A stretch of 64,000 nucleotides of DNA from Coralloluteibacterium stylophorae (GTDB lineage Bacteria; Pseudomonadota; Gammaproteobacteria; Xanthomonadales; Xanthomonadaceae), in the NCBI RefSeq assembly GCF_018122625.2, contig NZ_JAGQFT020000001.1, forward strand, positions 186,001 to 250,000, written 5' to 3'. This document shows positions 7,732 to 17,471 of this stretch, piece by piece. The notes beneath the pieces are model-generated. The model was not told where the DNA came from. It did not search any database and saw nothing but the letters and a program-made list of their open reading frames with translations. Every line of letters starts with the position of its first letter. The stretch's first letter is position 1. The translations under genes were made by a program, and so were the position numbers.

Positions 7732-8733
7732 ATGAAGCACTTCCTCAACACCCAGGACTGGTCCCGCCCCGAGCTCGACGCACTGCTGGCCGATGCCGCG
7801 CGCTTCAAGCGCGAGAAGCTCGGCGACGCACTGAAGGGTCGCTCCATCGCCCTGGTGTTCTTCAATCCGTCGATGCGCACCCGCACCAGCTTCGAACTCG
7901 GCGCCTTCCAGCTCGGCGGCCACGCCATCGTGCTGCAGCCCGGCAAGGACGCTTGGCCGATCGAGTTCGACCTGGGCACGGTGATGGACGGCGATACCGA
8001 GGAGCACATCGCCGAGGTGGCGCGGGTGCTGGCGCGCTATGTCGACCTGATCGGCGTGCGCGCCTTCCCCAAGTTCGTCGACTGGTCGGTGGACCGCGAG
8101 GACCGCGTGCTGGAGAGCTTCGCGAAGTACTCGACGGTGCCGGTGATCAACATGGAGACGATCACCCATCCCTGCCAGGAACTCGCCCACGCCCTCGCCC
8201 TGCAGGAGCATTTCGGCACCAGCGACCTGCGCGGCAGGAAGTACGTGCTGACCTGGACCTACCACCCCAAGCCGCTCAACACCGCGGTGGCGAACTCCGC
8301 GCTCACCATCGCCACGCGCCTGGGCATGGACGTGACCCTGCTGTGCCCGACGCCCGAGTACGTGCTCGACGCGCGCTACATGGGCTGGGCCGAGCGGAAC
8401 GTGGCCGAGTCCGGCGGTTCCTTCGCGGTCAGCCACGACATCGACAGCGCCTACGCGGGCGCCGACGTGGTCTACGCCAAGAGCTGGGGCGCGCTGCCGT
8501 ACTTCGGCAACTGGGCGCCCGAGAAGCCGATCCGCGACCGGTACAAGCACTTCATCGTCGACGAACGGAAGATGGCGCTGACCAACAACGGCGTCTTCAG
8601 CCACTGCCTGCCGCTGCGCCGCAACGTCAAGGCCACCGACGCAGTCATGGATTCGCCCGCCTGCATCGCCATCGAGGAAGCCGAGAACCGCCTGCACGTG
8701 CAGAAGGCGGTGATGGCGGCGCTGATGGGGTGA
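7732..8733 (+). CDS. argF': N-acetylornithine carbamoyltransferase
   Basis: Transfers carbamoyl from carbamoyl phosphate to N-acetyl-L-ornithine, giving N-acetylcitrulline (EC 2.1.3.9), the xanthomonad variant of the ornithine carbamoyltransferase step. The protein has 333 residues. The carbamoyl-phosphate loop is SMRTRTS (47-53) and the second signature is HPCQ (146-149). Features that separate it from ordinary ArgF are the [16 protein letters not shown] segment and the [18 protein letters not shown] end, which closely follow the X. campestris enzyme as I know it. The start ATG at 7732 is chosen because the upstream in-frame codons lie in the terminator region. It is the first gene of the arginine operon and directly follows the proposed attenuator. 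Confidence 0.95.
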   Translation: MKHFLNTQDWSRPELDALLADAARFKREKLGDALKGRSIALVFFNPSMRTRTSFELGAFQLGGHAIVLQPGKDAWPIEFDLGTVMDGDTEEHIAEVARVLARYVDLIGVRAFPKFVDWSVDREDRVLESFAKYSTVPVINMETITHPCQELAHALALQEHFGTSDLRGRKYVLTWTYHPKPLNTAVANSALTIATRLGMDVTLLCPTPEYVLDARYMGWAERNVAESGGSFAVSHDIDSAYAGADVVYAKSWGALPYFGNWAPEKPIRDRYKHFIVDERKMALTNNGVFSHCLPLRRNVKATDAVMDSPACIAIEEAENRLHVQKAVMAALMG

Positions 8734-8893
8734 AGCGGGAATCGGGACTCGGGAATGGGGAGGGGCGAGGCTGCCGTTCCTCCGACCGGTTCCTCTCGTC
8801 CCGCTGCGCTCTGCCTGCGCGCCTCATGATCGCGCACCCGATCCATTCCCGATTCCCGATTCCCATTCCCCATTCCCGCATCCCGGACCGACC
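8734..8893. repeat. imperfect inverted-repeat spacer between argF' and argG
   Basis: The 160-bp gap holds a G-rich left arm made of repeated GGGAATCGGGA-type units (about 8736-8770) and a C-rich right arm of GATTCCCGATTCCCATTCCC-type units (about 8843-8884) that can fold back on it. No gene is seen. Similar spacers occur after argG and after argC. Confidence 0.65.
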
Positions 8894-10102
8894 ATGCCCA
8901 GCGCCTCCAGCGACTCCAACGCCATCGTCCTCGCCTTCTCCGGCGGCCTCGACACCAGCTTCTGCGTTCCCTACCTGCGCGAGCGCGGGTGGGAGGTGCA
9001 CACCGTGTTCGCCGACACCGGCGGCGTCGATGCCGAGGAGCGCGCCTACATCGAGCAGCGGGCGCAGGAACTGGGCGCCGCCAGCCACGTCACCGTCGAC
9101 GGCGGGCCGGCGATCTGGGACGGCTTCGTCAAGCCCTTCGTGTGGGCGGGCGAGGGCTACCAGGGGCAGTACCCGCTGCTGGTCTCCGACCGCTACCTGA
9201 TCGTCGACGCCGCGCTGGCGCGCGCCGCCGAGCTCGGCACCGACGCCATCGCGCACGGCTGCACCGGCATGGGCAACGACCAGGTGCGCTTCGACCTGGC
9301 GGTGAAGGCGCAGGGCAGCTACCGCATCGTGGCGCCGATCCGCGAGATCCAGAAGGAGCACACCCAGACCCGCGCCTACGAGCAGGCCTTCCTGGAGGAG
9401 CGCGGCTTCGAGGTGCGGGCCAAGCAGAAGAGCTACACCATCAACGAGAACCTGCTCGGCGTCACCCTGTCCGGCGGCGAGATCGACCACTGGAAGGCGC
9501 CGGGCGAGGGCGCGCGCGGCTGGTGCCGTCCGCGCGCGGAGTGGCCGGCGGAGCCGCTCAAGGTCACCGTCGCGTTCGAGAAGGGCGAGGCGGTCGCGCT
9601 CGATGGCGAGCGCCTGCCGGGCGCGGAGATCCTGGCCCGGCTCAACGGCCTGTTCGCCGCCTATGGCGTCGGCCGCGGCATGTACACCGGCGACACCACG
9701 ATCGGCCTCAAGGGCCGCATCGTCTACGAAGCCCCCGGCATCGTGGCCCTGCTGACCGCGCACCGCGCGCTGGAGGAGGCGGTGCTGAGCAAGCAGCAGA
9801 ACCGCTTCAAGCCCGAGGTCGCGCGCAAGTGGGTGGAGGTGGTCTACGAGGGCTTCTTCCACGACCCGGTCAAGACCGACCTCGAGGCCTTCCTCGCCTC
9901 CAGCCAGGCCACCGTCAACGGCGAGGTGGTGCTGGAGACCAGCGGTGCGCGGGTGGACGCCGTCGAGATCCGCTCGCCGCACATCCTCAACGCCAAGGGC
10001 GCCGTCTACGCGCAGTCGGCCGACTGGGGCGTGGAGGAGGCCGAGGGCTTCATCAAGCTGTTCGGGATGAGCTCGACGCTGTGGGCGGAGGTGAATCGCT
10101 GA
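8894..10102 (+). CDS. argG: argininosuccinate synthase
   Basis: ATP-dependent ligation of citrulline and aspartate to argininosuccinate. The protein has 402 residues. The N-terminal nucleotide-binding PP-loop is SGGLDTS near residue 16. The substrate-binding motifs [13 protein letters not shown] and YTINENLLG follow, and the tail ends in [13 protein letters not shown]. It is encoded between argF' and argE, the order expected if citrulline is released by the argE product. The ATG at 8894 follows directly after the repeat spacer, without a strong Shine-Dalgarno. Confidence 0.95.
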   Translation: MPSASSDSNAIVLAFSGGLDTSFCVPYLRERGWEVHTVFADTGGVDAEERAYIEQRAQELGAASHVTVDGGPAIWDGFVKPFVWAGEGYQGQYPLLVSDRYLIVDAALARAAELGTDAIAHGCTGMGNDQVRFDLAVKAQGSYRIVAPIREIQKEHTQTRAYEQAFLEERGFEVRAKQKSYTINENLLGVTLSGGEIDHWKAPGEGARGWCRPRAEWPAEPLKVTVAFEKGEAVALDGERLPGAEILARLNGLFAAYGVGRGMYTGDTTIGLKGRIVYEAPGIVALLTAHRALEEAVLSKQQNRFKPEVARKWVEVVYEGFFHDPVKTDLEAFLASSQATVNGEVVLETSGARVDAVEIRSPHILNAKGAVYAQSADWGVEEAEGFIKLFGMSSTLWAEVNR

Positions 10103-10262
10103 TCGGGTGAAGGGGGAGGGGTGAGGCGGGAAAGGGGAATCGGGACCTGGAGGTCGAGCTGATCGTGCGACCTCTACCCGCCGCCCCCGGCCCCATCTCC
10201 CGCCACCACGCCTCCGCAGCCTGAGCATTCCCGGTTCCCCATTTCCGCTTCCCGCCACTTCC
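10103..10262. repeat. imperfect inverted-repeat spacer between argG and argE
   Basis: A G-rich arm after the argG stop (GGGGGAGGGGTGAGGCGGGA, about 10112-10131, continued by GGGGAATCGGGA) and a C-rich arm near 10225-10258 (CATTCCCGGTTCCCCATTTC) can pair imperfectly. The middle (10150-10220) is C-rich with no open frame of interest. Same style as the spacer at 8734-8893. Confidence 0.55.
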
Positions 10263-10271
10263 TCAAGAACC

Positions 10272-11366
10272 ATGCCCCTCCTGGCCCCCACCCTCGACCA
10301 CCTCCGCGCCCTCGTCGCCTGCGATACCCGCAATCCGCCGCGGGCGATCGGGACACGCGGGATCTTCGATGTGATCCGCGCCGCGCTGCCGGGCTTCGCG
10401 GTCGAGGTCATCGACCACGGCGCTGGCGCGGTGAGCTGCCTCGCCGTGCGCGGGCGGCCGACGGTGCTGTTCAACGTGCACCTGGACACGGTGCCGGACT
10501 CGCCGCACTGGTCGGCGGATCCGCACGTGCTGCGCGTGGACGGCGAGCGCGCGGTGGGCCTGGGCGCCTGCGACATCAAGGGTGCGGCGGCGGCGCTGCT
10601 GGCCGCGGCCAACGTCACCGACGGCGACGCCGCGTTCCTGTTCACCAGCGACGAGGAGGCCAACGATCCACGCTGCGTCGCGGCGTTCCTCGAGCGCAGG
10701 CTGCCGTTCGAGGCGGTGATCGTGGCCGAGCCGACCCAGGCCGAGGCGGTGCTGGCGCATCGCGGCATCAGTTCGGTGCTGATGCGCTTCGCCGGCCGCG
10801 CCGGTCACGCCTCGGGCCGGCAGGACCCGGCGGCCAGCGCCCTGCACCAGGCGATGCGCTGGGGCAACCGCGCGCTCGACCATGTCGAATCGCTCGCCCA
10901 TGCCCGCTTCGGCGGGCTGACCGGGCTGCGCTTCAACATCGGCCGGGTCGAGGGCGGGATCAAGGCGAACATGATCGCGCCGACCGCCGAGCTGCGCTTC
11001 GGATTCCGGCCGCTGCCGTCGATGGACATCGACGCGCTGCTGGCGACCTTCGCCGGCCTCGCCGAACCTGCCGCGGCCGAGTTCGCCGAGACCTTCCGCG
11101 GCCCCAGCCTGCCGGCCGGCGACATCGCCGACGCCGAGGACAAGCGCCTGGCCGCGCGCGACGTCGCCGACGCGCTGGGGCTGCCGATCGGCAACGCCGT
11201 GGACTTCTGGACCGAGTCCTCGCTGTTCTCGCAGGGCGGCTACACCAGCTTCGTCTACGGCCCCGGCGACATCGCCCAGGCACACACCGCCGACGAGTGG
11301 GTCGCGCTGGAGCAGCTCGAGCGCTACGCCGAATCGATCGTCCGGATCATCGGAGGGCAGCGGTGA
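10272..11366 (+). CDS. argE: M20 deacetylase, N-acetylcitrulline/N-acetylornithine deacetylase
   Basis: Binuclear zinc amidohydrolase of the M20 family, 364 residues. Metal ligands are visible in order: His of NVHLDTVP, Asp of LGACDIKG, the catalytic and ligand Glu of TSDEEAND, Glu of VAEPTQAE and His of QAHTADEW. In xanthomonads that have argF', the argE-like enzyme has been shown to prefer N-acetylcitrulline, releasing citrulline for argG. The location directly downstream of argG and upstream of the fused argB supports that role here. Substrate preference is inferred from the pathway. Confidence 0.9.
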   Translation: MPLLAPTLDHLRALVACDTRNPPRAIGTRGIFDVIRAALPGFAVEVIDHGAGAVSCLAVRGRPTVLFNVHLDTVPDSPHWSADPHVLRVDGERAVGLGACDIKGAAAALLAAANVTDGDAAFLFTSDEEANDPRCVAAFLERRLPFEAVIVAEPTQAEAVLAHRGISSVLMRFAGRAGHASGRQDPAASALHQAMRWGNRALDHVESLAHARFGGLTGLRFNIGRVEGGIKANMIAPTAELRFGFRPLPSMDIDALLATFAGLAEPAAAEFAETFRGPSLPAGDIADAEDKRLAARDVADALGLPIGNAVDFWTESSLFSQGGYTSFVYGPGDIAQAHTADEWVALEQLERYAESIVRIIGGQR

Positions 11367-11385
11367 GGGTCCCGGTGCCACGGGT

Positions 11386-11440
11386 GTGGGAGAGGCTTCA
11401 GCCCCGACGAGGCATCCGTCGGGGCTGAAGCCCCTCCCAC
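11386..11440. repeat. REP-like palindrome between argE and argB
   Basis: Two arms GTGGGAGAGGCTTCAGCCCC and the complementary GGGGCTGAAGCCCCTCCCAC flank a short spacer containing GACGAGGCATCCGTC. The left arm carries one change (AGAGG for AGGGG). It is the same element family that is dense at 33081-33470 and 36370-36780. Confidence 0.8.
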
Positions 11441-11497
11441 AGAAGAACGCCAGAGCACGCGCCGAAGGCGCGAACCGCCACCAGATCCGCGAATCCC

Positions 11498-12814
11498 ATG
11501 CACTCCAACGCCCAGACCCGCCAGACCATCGTCCGCCTGCTCTCGAGCATGGCCAGCGCCAAGGAGATCTCGCAGTACCTCAAGCGCTTCTCGCAGATCG
11601 ACGCCAAGCGCTTCGCCGTGGTCAAGGTCGGCGGCGCGGTGCTGCGCGACGACCTCGACGCGCTGACGTCGTCGCTGTCCTTCCTGCAGGACGTGGGCCT
11701 GACCCCGATCGTGCTGCACGGCGCCGGGCCGCAGCTCGACGCCGAGCTCGCCGCCGCCGGCATCGAGAAGCGCACCGTCGACGGCCTGCGCGTGACCTCG
11801 CCGGAGGCGCTGGCGATCGTGCGCCGCGTGTTCCAGGCCTCCAACCTGCGCCTGGTCGAGGCGCTGCAGGCGGAAGGCTCGCGCGCGACCTCGATCATCT
11901 CCGGGGTGTTCGAGGCCGACTATCTCGACCGCGACACCTACGGCCTGGTCGGCCAGGTGCGCGACGTCAACCTCGCGCCGATCGAGGCCAGCCTGCAGGC
12001 CGGTTCGATCCCGGTCATCGCCAGCCTCGGCGAGACGGCGGGCGGGCAGATCCTCAACGTCAACGCCGACTTCGCCGCCAACGAGCTGGTGCAGGTGCTG
12101 CAGCCCTACAAGATCATCTTCCTCACCGGCACCGGCGGCCTGCTCGACGCGCAGGGCAGGGTGATCGATTCGATCAACCTCTCCACCGAATACGAGCACC
12201 TGATCGCACAGCCCTGGCTGCACGGTGGCATGAAGGTCAAGATCGAGCAGATCCGCGAGCTGCTCGGACGCCTGCCGCTGACCTCCTCGGTGTCGATCAC
12301 GCGACCAGCGGACCTCGCCAAGGAGCTGTTCACCCACAAGGGCTCGGGCACGCTGGTGCGGCGCGGCGAGCGTGTGCTGCGGGTGACCTCCTGGGACGAA
12401 CTCGATCTGCCGCGCCTGCGCGGCCTGATCGAGTCCAGCTTCGGCCGCACCCTGGTCGACGACTACTTCGAGCGCACCACGCTGGAGCGCGCCTACGTCA
12501 GCGAGAACTACCGCGCGGCGATCCTGCTGACCCGCGAGGGCGGGTTCACCTACCTCGACAAGTTCGCGGTGCTCGACGAGGCGCAGGGCGAGGGCCTGGG
12601 CCGGGCGGTGTGGAACGTGATGCACGAGGAGACGCCGAAGCTGTTCTGGCGCTCGCGCCACAACAACCAGGTCAATATCTTCTATTACGCCGAGTCCGAC
12701 GGCTGCATCAAGCAGGAGAAGTGGAAGGTGTTCTGGTACGGCCTGGACGGCTTCGACGAGATCCGTGCCTGCGTCGAGCACTGCGCCACGCGCCCGGCGA
12801 CGCTGCTGGGATGA
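11498..12814 (+). CDS. argB: bifunctional N-acetylglutamate synthase/kinase
   Basis: Fusion of an amino-acid-kinase domain (about residues 30-285) and a C-terminal NAT domain (about 290-438), the bacterial NAGS-K type related to vertebrate NAGS. It should make N-acetylglutamate from glutamate and acetyl-CoA and then phosphorylate it. The kinase part shows [12 protein letters not shown], the glycine loop [18 protein letters not shown] and [10 protein letters not shown] with a GGMKVKIEQ segment. The NAT part shows [21 protein letters not shown] and [14 protein letters not shown]. The 438-residue length matches this class. The stop overlaps the next ATG (ATGA). In this class arginine inhibition acts on the protein; that is family knowledge, not seen in sequence. 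Confidence 0.93.
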   Translation: MHSNAQTRQTIVRLLSSMASAKEISQYLKRFSQIDAKRFAVVKVGGAVLRDDLDALTSSLSFLQDVGLTPIVLHGAGPQLDAELAAAGIEKRTVDGLRVTSPEALAIVRRVFQASNLRLVEALQAEGSRATSIISGVFEADYLDRDTYGLVGQVRDVNLAPIEASLQAGSIPVIASLGETAGGQILNVNADFAANELVQVLQPYKIIFLTGTGGLLDAQGRVIDSINLSTEYEHLIAQPWLHGGMKVKIEQIRELLGRLPLTSSVSITRPADLAKELFTHKGSGTLVRRGERVLRVTSWDELDLPRLRGLIESSFGRTLVDDYFERTTLERAYVSENYRAAILLTREGGFTYLDKFAVLDEAQGEGLGRAVWNVMHEETPKLFWRSRHNNQVNIFYYAESDGCIKQEKWKVFWYGLDGFDEIRACVEHCATRPATLLG

Positions 12815-13428
12815 GCATGGACGACGCCGATATCGCATCGGCCTGGCGCAGCGTGCCGACCCTGCGCGGCCGCCACGCGACGCTCGAACCGCTGCAGGCG
12901 GCGCACGCCGACGGCCTGTGCGCGGCGCTGGGCGACGGCGCGCTGTCGCGCCTGTGGTACACCAACGTGCCTGCGCCGGAGCGCGCCGCCGCCTACGTCG
13001 ACGCGGCGCTCGAGGCGCAGGCGCAGGGCAGGGCGCTGCCCTTCGTCGTGCGCGACGGGCAGGGAGCCGTCGTCGGCAGCACCCGCCTGTATGCGCTGGA
13101 GCCCGAGGTACCGCGGCTGTGCATCGGCTACACCTGGTACGCGCCGGCGGCGCAGCGGACCGGGATCAACACCGAGGCCAAGCTGATGCTGCTCGGGCAT
13201 GCCTTCGGAACGCTGCGCTGCATCGGCGTCGGCTTCGAGACGAGCTGGTTCAACCACGCCTCGCGCGCCGCCATCGCCCGCCTCGGCGCGAAGCAGGAGG
13301 GCGTGCTGCGCAACCACAAGCGCCACGCCGACGGCACGCCCCGCGATACCGTGGTCTTCTCCATCCTCGACACCGAATGGCCGGCGGTGCAGCGCCACCT
13401 GCAGTTCCGGCTGGACCAGAGCCCATGA
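12811..13428 (+). CDS. GNAT-family N-acetyltransferase (RimJ/RimL type)
   Basis: Acetyl-CoA-dependent acetyltransferase of 205 residues. A RimJ/RimL-like pattern is visible: an N-terminal [15 protein letters not shown], the beta4 strand region [29 protein letters not shown] (acetyl-CoA site), and the terminal [20 protein letters not shown]. It overlaps argB (ATGA at 12811) and argC (ATGA at 13425) by 4 bp on each side, so it is translated in step with the arginine genes. The substrate is unknown. It could acetylate an amino acid, an amine or a protein N terminus; the second acetyltransferase in an operon of acetylated intermediates is suggestive but not proof. Confidence 0.85.
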   Translation: MSMDDADIASAWRSVPTLRGRHATLEPLQAAHADGLCAALGDGALSRLWYTNVPAPERAAAYVDAALEAQAQGRALPFVVRDGQGAVVGSTRLYALEPEVPRLCIGYTWYAPAAQRTGINTEAKLMLLGHAFGTLRCIGVGFETSWFNHASRAAIARLGAKQEGVLRNHKRHADGTPRDTVVFSILDTEWPAVQRHLQFRLDQSP

Positions 13429-14378
13429 GTCAACGCACCTTCACCCTCGGCATCGTCGGCGCACGCGGCCATACCGGCGCCGAGCTGATCCGCCTCGTCG
13501 CCCGCCATCCGGGGCTCGAGCTCGCCTTCGTCTCCTCGCGCGAGCTCGACGGCCAGCCGGTCGCCGACCACAACGACGCCTACCGCGGCGCGCTGCGCTT
13601 CGAGAGCCTGGATGCCGCCGCGGTGGCCGCGCGCGGGGCCGACGTGGTCGTGCTGGCCCTGCCCAACGGCAAGGCGGCGCCCTACGTGGAGGCGCTCGAC
13701 GCGGTCGCGCCGCAGACCCTCGTGGTCGATCTCTCCGCCGACTACCGCTTCGATTCCGCCTGGTACTACGGCCTGCCCGAACTGACCCGCGGCCGCTATG
13801 CGGGGCAGCGCCGGATCAGCAACCCGGGCTGCTACGCGACGGCGATGCAGCTGGCGATCGCGCCGCTGCTCGAGGAACTCGCCGGGCCGCCGCAGTGCTT
13901 CGGCGTGTCCGGCTACTCCGGCGCCGGGACGACGCCGTCGGACCGCAACAATCCCGAGCTGCTGCGCGACAACCTGATGCCCTATGCGCTGGTCGACCAC
14001 GTGCACGAGCGCGAGGTGAGCCGCCAGCTCGGCGTGCCGGTGGAGTTCATGCCGCACGTGGCGTCGCATTTCCGCGGCATCACCATGACCGTCAACCTGT
14101 GGCTGAGGGCGCCGCTGAAGCGCGGGTTCATCCACGCGAAGTACGTGCAGCGCTATGCCGGCGAGAAGCTGGTGACGGTCGTCGACGAGGCGCCCTGGGT
14201 CAGCCGCATCGCCGGCCGGCACGGCGTCGAGATCGGCGGCTTCGCGGTGGCGCCGGACGGCCGGCGCGTGGTCGTGGTGGCCACGCTCGACAACCTGCTC
14301 AAGGGCGCCGCCACCCAGGCGCTGCAGAACGTCAACCTGGCGCTGGGCCTCGACGAGTTCACCGCGATCGGGGAGTGA
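13425..14378 (+). CDS. argC: N-acetyl-gamma-glutamyl-phosphate reductase
   Basis: NADPH-dependent reduction of N-acetylglutamyl phosphate to the semialdehyde, the third step of arginine synthesis. The protein has 317 residues. The Rossmann nucleotide loop is [14 protein letters not shown] at the N terminus, the catalytic Cys lies in [13 protein letters not shown], and the second motif is [14 protein letters not shown]. The start overlaps the stop of the acetyltransferase gene (ATGA). The next enzyme of the path, argD, is not in the window and must be elsewhere. Confidence 0.94.
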   Translation: MSQRTFTLGIVGARGHTGAELIRLVARHPGLELAFVSSRELDGQPVADHNDAYRGALRFESLDAAAVAARGADVVVLALPNGKAAPYVEALDAVAPQTLVVDLSADYRFDSAWYYGLPELTRGRYAGQRRISNPGCYATAMQLAIAPLLEELAGPPQCFGVSGYSGAGTTPSDRNNPELLRDNLMPYALVDHVHEREVSRQLGVPVEFMPHVASHFRGITMTVNLWLRAPLKRGFIHAKYVQRYAGEKLVTVVDEAPWVSRIAGRHGVEIGGFAVAPDGRRVVVVATLDNLLKGAATQALQNVNLALGLDEFTAIGE

Positions 14379-14478
14379 GTGACGGGGAGTGGGAAACGGA
14401 CGGTTCCGTCCCGAGCCACGTCCCGCTCCTCTTCACCCGCTCCTCTCCTTCCTCACTCCTCTCCACTCACTCCTCGCC
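14379..14478. repeat. G-rich/C-rich spacer between argC and argH
   Basis: After the argC stop a GGGGAGTGGGA-like arm (14384-14396) is followed by a pyrimidine tract of CTCCTC/CACTCC units up to 14478. It resembles in style the fold-back spacers at 8734 and 10103 but pairing is weaker. No gene is seen. Confidence 0.45.
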
Positions 14479-14479
14479 C

Positions 14480-15775
14480 ATGACCGATCTCCTCTGGCAG
14501 AAATCCGGCGTCGCCACCGACGCGCGGATCATGCGTTTCCTCGCCGGCGACGACGTGGTCCTCGACCGCGAGCTGTTCCTCTACGACATCGAGGCCAGCG
14601 CGGCCCACGTCGGCGGGCTGGCCAACATCGGCATCGTGTCCGCGGACGACGCCGTCGCGATCCGGCGCGAGCTGGCGACGCTCGCCGACGACTTCCGCAG
14701 CGGCGCCTTCGTCCTCGACGAACGGTTCGAAGACGGGCATTCGGCGATCGAGGCGCGGCTGACCGAGCGCCTCGGCGATGCCGGCCGCCGCGTGCACACC
14801 GGGCGCAGCCGCAACGACCAGGTCCTGGTCGCCAGCCGCCTGTGGCTCAAGGCGCGCCTGCGCGAGCTGGCCGATCTCGACCGCGCCGTCGCGGGGGTCT
14901 GCCTGGACCGGGCCGGTCGCGAGGCGCTGCCGATGCCGGGCTACACCCATATCCAGCGTGCGGTGGTGTCGTCGACGGCGATGTGGTTCGCAGGCTTCGC
15001 CGAGTCCTTCATCGACAACGCGCTGCGCGCCGAGCAGACGCTGGCGCTGATCGACGCCAACCCGCTCGGCACCGCGGCCGGCTACGGCGTCAACCTGGCG
15101 CTGGACCGCGAGCACACCACGCGCACGCTCGGCTTCGGCCGCATGCAGGTCTCGCCGATCTATGCGCAGCTCTCGCGCGGCAAGTTCGAGATCGCCGCAC
15201 TCGACGCGCTGGGCGCGGCGGTGCTGGACCTGCGTCGCATCGCCTGGGACCTGTCGCTGTTCACCACCGCCGAGTTCGGTTTCGTCAGCCTGCCGCCGGA
15301 GTTCACCACCGGCAGCTCGATCATGCCGAACAAGCGCAACCCCGACGTGGTGGAACTGATGCGCGCCAGCTACGCGCCCATCGCCGCCGCGCGCACCGAG
15401 ATCGAACAGCTGCTGTCGCTGCCTTCGGGTTACCAGCGCGACCTGCAGCTGTCCAAGGGCTCGCTGCTGCACGGCTTCCGCCATGGCCTGGACGCGCTCG
15501 CGCTGCTGCCCGACCTGCTGGCGAAGCTGCGCTGGAACGAGACCGCCATGCGCGCATCGATCGAGCCGTCGATGTACGCCACCGACGTGGCCATCGAGGC
15601 GGCCGTGGCCGGCATCCCCTTCCGCGACGCCTATCGCGCCGCGGCCGACAGCGCCGCCGAAGCGGGGCAGGGCCGCACGCCGGAGGACAGCCTCGCCGCA
15701 CGCACCTCGCCCGGCGCCGCGGGCGACCTCCGGCTCGACCTGCTGCGTGCGCGTCTCGCGGAGCTGGAAGGCTGA
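14480..15775 (+). CDS. argH: argininosuccinate lyase
   Basis: Splits argininosuccinate into arginine and fumarate, the last step. The 431 residues belong to the fumarase/aspartase superfamily, with signature [19 protein letters not shown]. The other conserved blocks are [11 protein letters not shown] near residue 105 and the MPGYTHIQ segment. It is slightly shorter than the ~457-residue E. coli enzyme but contains all blocks. It starts with ATG after a C/T-rich spacer. The argG and argH genes in one operon complete the acetylcitrulline route to arginine. Confidence 0.95.
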   Translation: MTDLLWQKSGVATDARIMRFLAGDDVVLDRELFLYDIEASAAHVGGLANIGIVSADDAVAIRRELATLADDFRSGAFVLDERFEDGHSAIEARLTERLGDAGRRVHTGRSRNDQVLVASRLWLKARLRELADLDRAVAGVCLDRAGREALPMPGYTHIQRAVVSSTAMWFAGFAESFIDNALRAEQTLALIDANPLGTAAGYGVNLALDREHTTRTLGFGRMQVSPIYAQLSRGKFEIAALDALGAAVLDLRRIAWDLSLFTTAEFGFVSLPPEFTTGSSIMPNKRNPDVVELMRASYAPIAAARTEIEQLLSLPSGYQRDLQLSKGSLLHGFRHGLDALALLPDLLAKLRWNETAMRASIEPSMYATDVAIEAAVAGIPFRDAYRAAADSAAEAGQGRTPEDSLAARTSPGAAGDLRLDLLRARLAELEG

Positions 15776-15847
15776 CATGGCCGCGCCCGGCGCCGGCATG
15801 GGGGCGCGGATGGCCGGTCGGGCTCCCACCTGTCCGCCGGCAGGGTC

Positions 15848-17014
15848 ATGAGCCGCGCGCTTGCCGCCTTTCCGGCACAGGCGCTGCCGGCCTGGCGCCG
15901 CGGCGTGCTCAAGGTCGGCAGCAGTCTGCTTGCCGCCGACGGCGGCGGCCTGTCGCCGCGGCATGCGCTGGGGCTGGCGCAGTTCGTCGCCGCGCAGCGC
16001 GCGGCCGGGCGGGAGATGGTGATCGTCTCGTCCGGCGCGGTCGCCGCCGGCCGCGCCCTGCTGCCGGGACCGCGCTCGGGCGGTGCGCCGCTGGCCGCAC
16101 GGCAGGCGCTCGCCGCGCTCGGGCAGGCGCGCCTGGTCGAGTTGTGGCAGCGCTTCTTCGAGGTGCCCGTCGCGCAGGTGCTGCTGACCCACGACGACCT
16201 GCGCAACCGCCGCCGCTACCTCAACGCCCGCGCCACCCTGCTGGAGCTGCTGCGCATGGGCGCGCTGCCGGTGGTGAACGAGAACGACACCGTCTGCGTC
16301 GACGAACTCAAGCTCGGCGACAACGACAACCTCGCCGCCATCGTCGCCGCCCTGGTCGATGCCGACCTGCTGTTCATCGCCAGCGACATCGCCGGCCTGT
16401 ACAGCGCCGATCCGCGCCTCGACCCTGCGGCCGTCCCGGTACCGCTGCTCGCGGCCATCGACGGGGCCACCTTGGCCATGGCCGGCGCGGCGGGCAGCGC
16501 GGTCGGCACCGGCGGCATGCGCACCAAGCTCGAGGCGGCGCAGCGCGCGCGCGGGGCGGGCATCGGCACGCTGCTGTTCGACGGGACCGATCCGGCCGTG
16601 CTCCGCGAACTGGCGCAGGGCCGGCTGCACGGCACCCGCGTCGCCAGCCCCGGGAATCGACGCACCGCGCGCAAGCACTGGCTGGCGAGCGTGCCGGCCC
16701 AGGGCCGGCTGCGGATCGACGCCGGCGCCGCCGCGGCGCTGGTCGGACGCGGGGCGTCGCTGCTGCCGGGCGGTCTCGTCGCGGTCGAGGGCGAGTTCGG
16801 ACGCGGCGAGGCGGTCGACATCCTTGCAGTCGGCGACGACCGCCCGCTGGCCCGCGGCCTGGCGCAGTACGGTGCCGACGACGCCCGCCGCATCGCCGGC
16901 GCGCACAGCAGCGCGATCGCCGGCCTCCTCGGCTACAGCTACGGCGGCAACCTGGTCCACCGCGACGACCTGGTCCTGGTCGCCGAACGGCCGTTCCCCC
17001 CGCCGCAGGGATGA
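15848..17014 (+). CDS. proB: glutamate 5-kinase
   Basis: First enzyme of proline synthesis, phosphorylating glutamate. The protein has 388 residues. The amino-acid-kinase domain shows VLKVGSSLL, IVSSGAVAAGRALL, VVNENDTVCVDELKLGDNDNLAA and GTGGMRTKLEAA. A C-terminal PUA domain (about 285-365) contains the GLLGYS(Y) tail. The gene follows argH by 72 bp, as in other xanthomonads, so glutamate-derived arginine and proline synthesis share a transcript. The usual partner proA is not next to it; the pga genes converge from the other strand 19 bp away. Confidence 0.94.
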   Translation: MSRALAAFPAQALPAWRRGVLKVGSSLLAADGGGLSPRHALGLAQFVAAQRAAGREMVIVSSGAVAAGRALLPGPRSGGAPLAARQALAALGQARLVELWQRFFEVPVAQVLLTHDDLRNRRRYLNARATLLELLRMGALPVVNENDTVCVDELKLGDNDNLAAIVAALVDADLLFIASDIAGLYSADPRLDPAAVPVPLLAAIDGATLAMAGAAGSAVGTGGMRTKLEAAQRARGAGIGTLLFDGTDPAVLRELAQGRLHGTRVASPGNRRTARKHWLASVPAQGRLRIDAGAAAALVGRGASLLPGGLVAVEGEFGRGEAVDILAVGDDRPLARGLAQYGADDARRIAGAHSSAIAGLLGYSYGGNLVHRDDLVLVAERPFPPPQG

Positions 17015-17033
17015 GCGGCGGGCGGGGGCGCGA

Positions 17034-17471
17034 TCAGCGGTCGCTGCGCCGCACCGGGCGGCCGTGGTCGTCAAGGCGCAGCACGCTCACGCGCGCCCCA
17101 CGCAGGCCGGAGGCCAGGGCCGGCGTGGCGCCCAGTGTGGCTGCCACGGCCGCGTCGTCGACGTCGGCGCGATGCCGCCGTCGCTCCGCTCCGCCGAAGC
17201 GGACCCGGTTGTATTCGGCCCACACGATCAGCACCAGCGCGCAGAGCCCCGCGATCACGGGCAGGGCGAGGAGGAGGAAGGCGTCGAGCTGCGACTGCTC
17301 CAGGTAAAGCCGCGTATAGACGGTGCGGACGCCGAGCAGCCAGGCAAGCAAGGTCAGCAACGGCAGCCACAGGTAGACGTAGACCGCCCAGGCCAGCGCG
17401 GTCAGCAGCCCGAGCAGGGCGCGACGGCCGCGGTCGAGGTGGCGGGGGCGCTCGATCAGCGGCGGCGTCAT
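17034..17471 (-). CDS. pgaD: PgaD-like poly-N-acetylglucosamine synthase accessory subunit
   Basis: Small inner-membrane protein of 145 residues with two strongly hydrophobic helices (about residues 17-45, WAVYVYLWLPLLTLLAWLLG, and 64-86, LLLALPVIAGLCALVLIVWA). An Arg-rich cytoplasmic tail follows. Position and layout match PgaD, which stabilises the PgaC glycosyltransferase and helps it respond to c-di-GMP in E. coli. The ATG overlaps the pgaC stop by 4 bp. Primary sequence conservation in this family is low, so context carries much of the call. Confidence 0.85.
   Translation of the reverse strand: MTPPLIERPRHLDRGRRALLGLLTALAWAVYVYLWLPLLTLLAWLLGVRTVYTRLYLEQSQLDAFLLLALPVIAGLCALVLIVWAEYNRVRFGGAERRRHRADVDDAAVAATLGATPALASGLRGARVSVLRLDDHGRPVRRSDR

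Noticed and set aside
17015-17033. proA after proB
   Set aside because: The next gene is pgaD on the other strand; no gamma-glutamyl phosphate reductase is in the window.
14389-17307. 972-codon frame on the plus strand over argH and proB
   Set aside because: Out of frame with both enzymes; Arg/Pro-rich shadow.
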